This document shows, piece by piece, positions 63,908 to 64,000 of a DNA stretch of 64,000 nucleotides. The DNA is from Janthinobacterium sp. ROICE36 (lineage in GTDB: Bacteria; Pseudomonadota; Gammaproteobacteria; Burkholderiales; Burkholderiaceae_D), in the NCBI RefSeq assembly GCF_002869965.1, contig NZ_PEBS01000010.1:1-64000 (forward strand), written 5' to 3'. The position numbers and the translations under genes were made by a program. The notes beneath the pieces are model-generated. The model was not told the origin of the DNA. It saw only the letters and a program-made list of their open reading frames with translations, and searched no databases. Position 1 is the stretch's first letter. Each line of letters starts with the position of its first letter.

Positions 63908-64000
63908 CTATGCAGCGCCCTGCAGCGCCTCTTTGTTCAGCCAGGCACCCAGCGCCGTGGCCGTCATGGGACGGGCGAACAGGAAACCTTGCGCCATCGG
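63908..64000 (-). CDS. EAL-domain protein, C-terminal end (cut by window edge)
   Basis: Read leftward from the window edge, the frame encodes about 30 residues, MAQGFLFARPMTATALGAWL and a short tail before TAG at 63908. The sequence (A/V)QGFLFARPM followed by a helix ending in W-L is the end of EAL-type c-di-GMP phosphodiesterases. The bulk of the protein lies outside the window, so intactness of its active site cannot be judged. Confidence 0.75.
   Translation of the reverse strand, partial: PMAQGFLFARPMTATALGAWLNKEALQGAA

Overview
The window is about 64 kb of GC-rich chromosome, densely packed with genes, many of which share ATGA- or TGATG-type overlaps. Gene content suggests a betaproteobacterium of the Oxalobacteraceae, close to Janthinobacterium, Duganella or Massilia. 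Pointers are the recJ neighbour family, the YihY-WrbA-DUF2069-FAD oxidase block, a TerD cluster and a DUF1501/DUF1800 pair. The genus is inferred from protein sequence and gene order, not from a marker gene. Only one mobile-element remnant is visible, an IS630-type transposase C-terminus at the left edge. I saw no rRNA, tRNA or CRISPR array.

Layout. 1-2.0 kb: transposase tail and recJ, with a recJ-linked conserved gene reaching 3.1 kb. 3.2-8.6 kb: lipoprotein-release operon with two very similar LolC/E permeases, then lolD, tatD and a PQQ-dehydrogenase-like secreted protein. 8.7-14.2 kb: a Suv3-type RNA helicase, a methyltransferase and comEC. 14.3-20.2 kb: small metabolic genes, including a LysR regulator divergent from a TauE/SafE exporter with a clear LysR-type operator between them, and dcd. 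20.2-23.6 kb: a Cpx-like envelope-stress module (FlxA-like protein, sensor kinase with an apparent frameshift, response regulator, CpxP/Spy-like protein). 23.6-27.8 kb: exported intradiol dioxygenase plus a DUF1501/DUF1800 pair. 27.8-32.2 kb: an AT-rich gap, an AdiA-like decarboxylase, folA and a hydrolase. 32.4-38.1 kb: three TerD-domain genes and a TonB-dependent receptor. 38.1-44.7 kb: a SUKH-like gene overlapping thyA, a GGDEF/EAL protein and a FadL-type porin. 44.8-55.0 kb: a long leftward run (threonine aldolase, leuE, ABC exporter, AttH-like protein, FtsX-type permease, DUF4124, FAD oxidase, DUF2069, wrbA), then the divergent yihY. 56.4-62.4 kb: a leftward metY operon ending in immunity-like and WG-repeat proteins. 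62.6-64 kb: a 2OG-Fe(II) oxygenase, a CBS-domain protein and the tail of an EAL protein.

The most interesting signal is regulatory. Four perfect GTAAA-N5-GTAAA sites (the enterobacterial CpxR consensus, either strand) were found by eye, all intergenic. Two lie between cpxR-like and cpxP-like genes, one lies before the FlxA-like gene, and one lies 12 kb away before the TonB-dependent receptor. This predicts a small Cpx regulon in the window. Its sensor kinase, its CpxP-like protein and the receptor also share Pro/Gly-rich segments, and the sensor kinase reading frame is broken by one base in the HAMP region.
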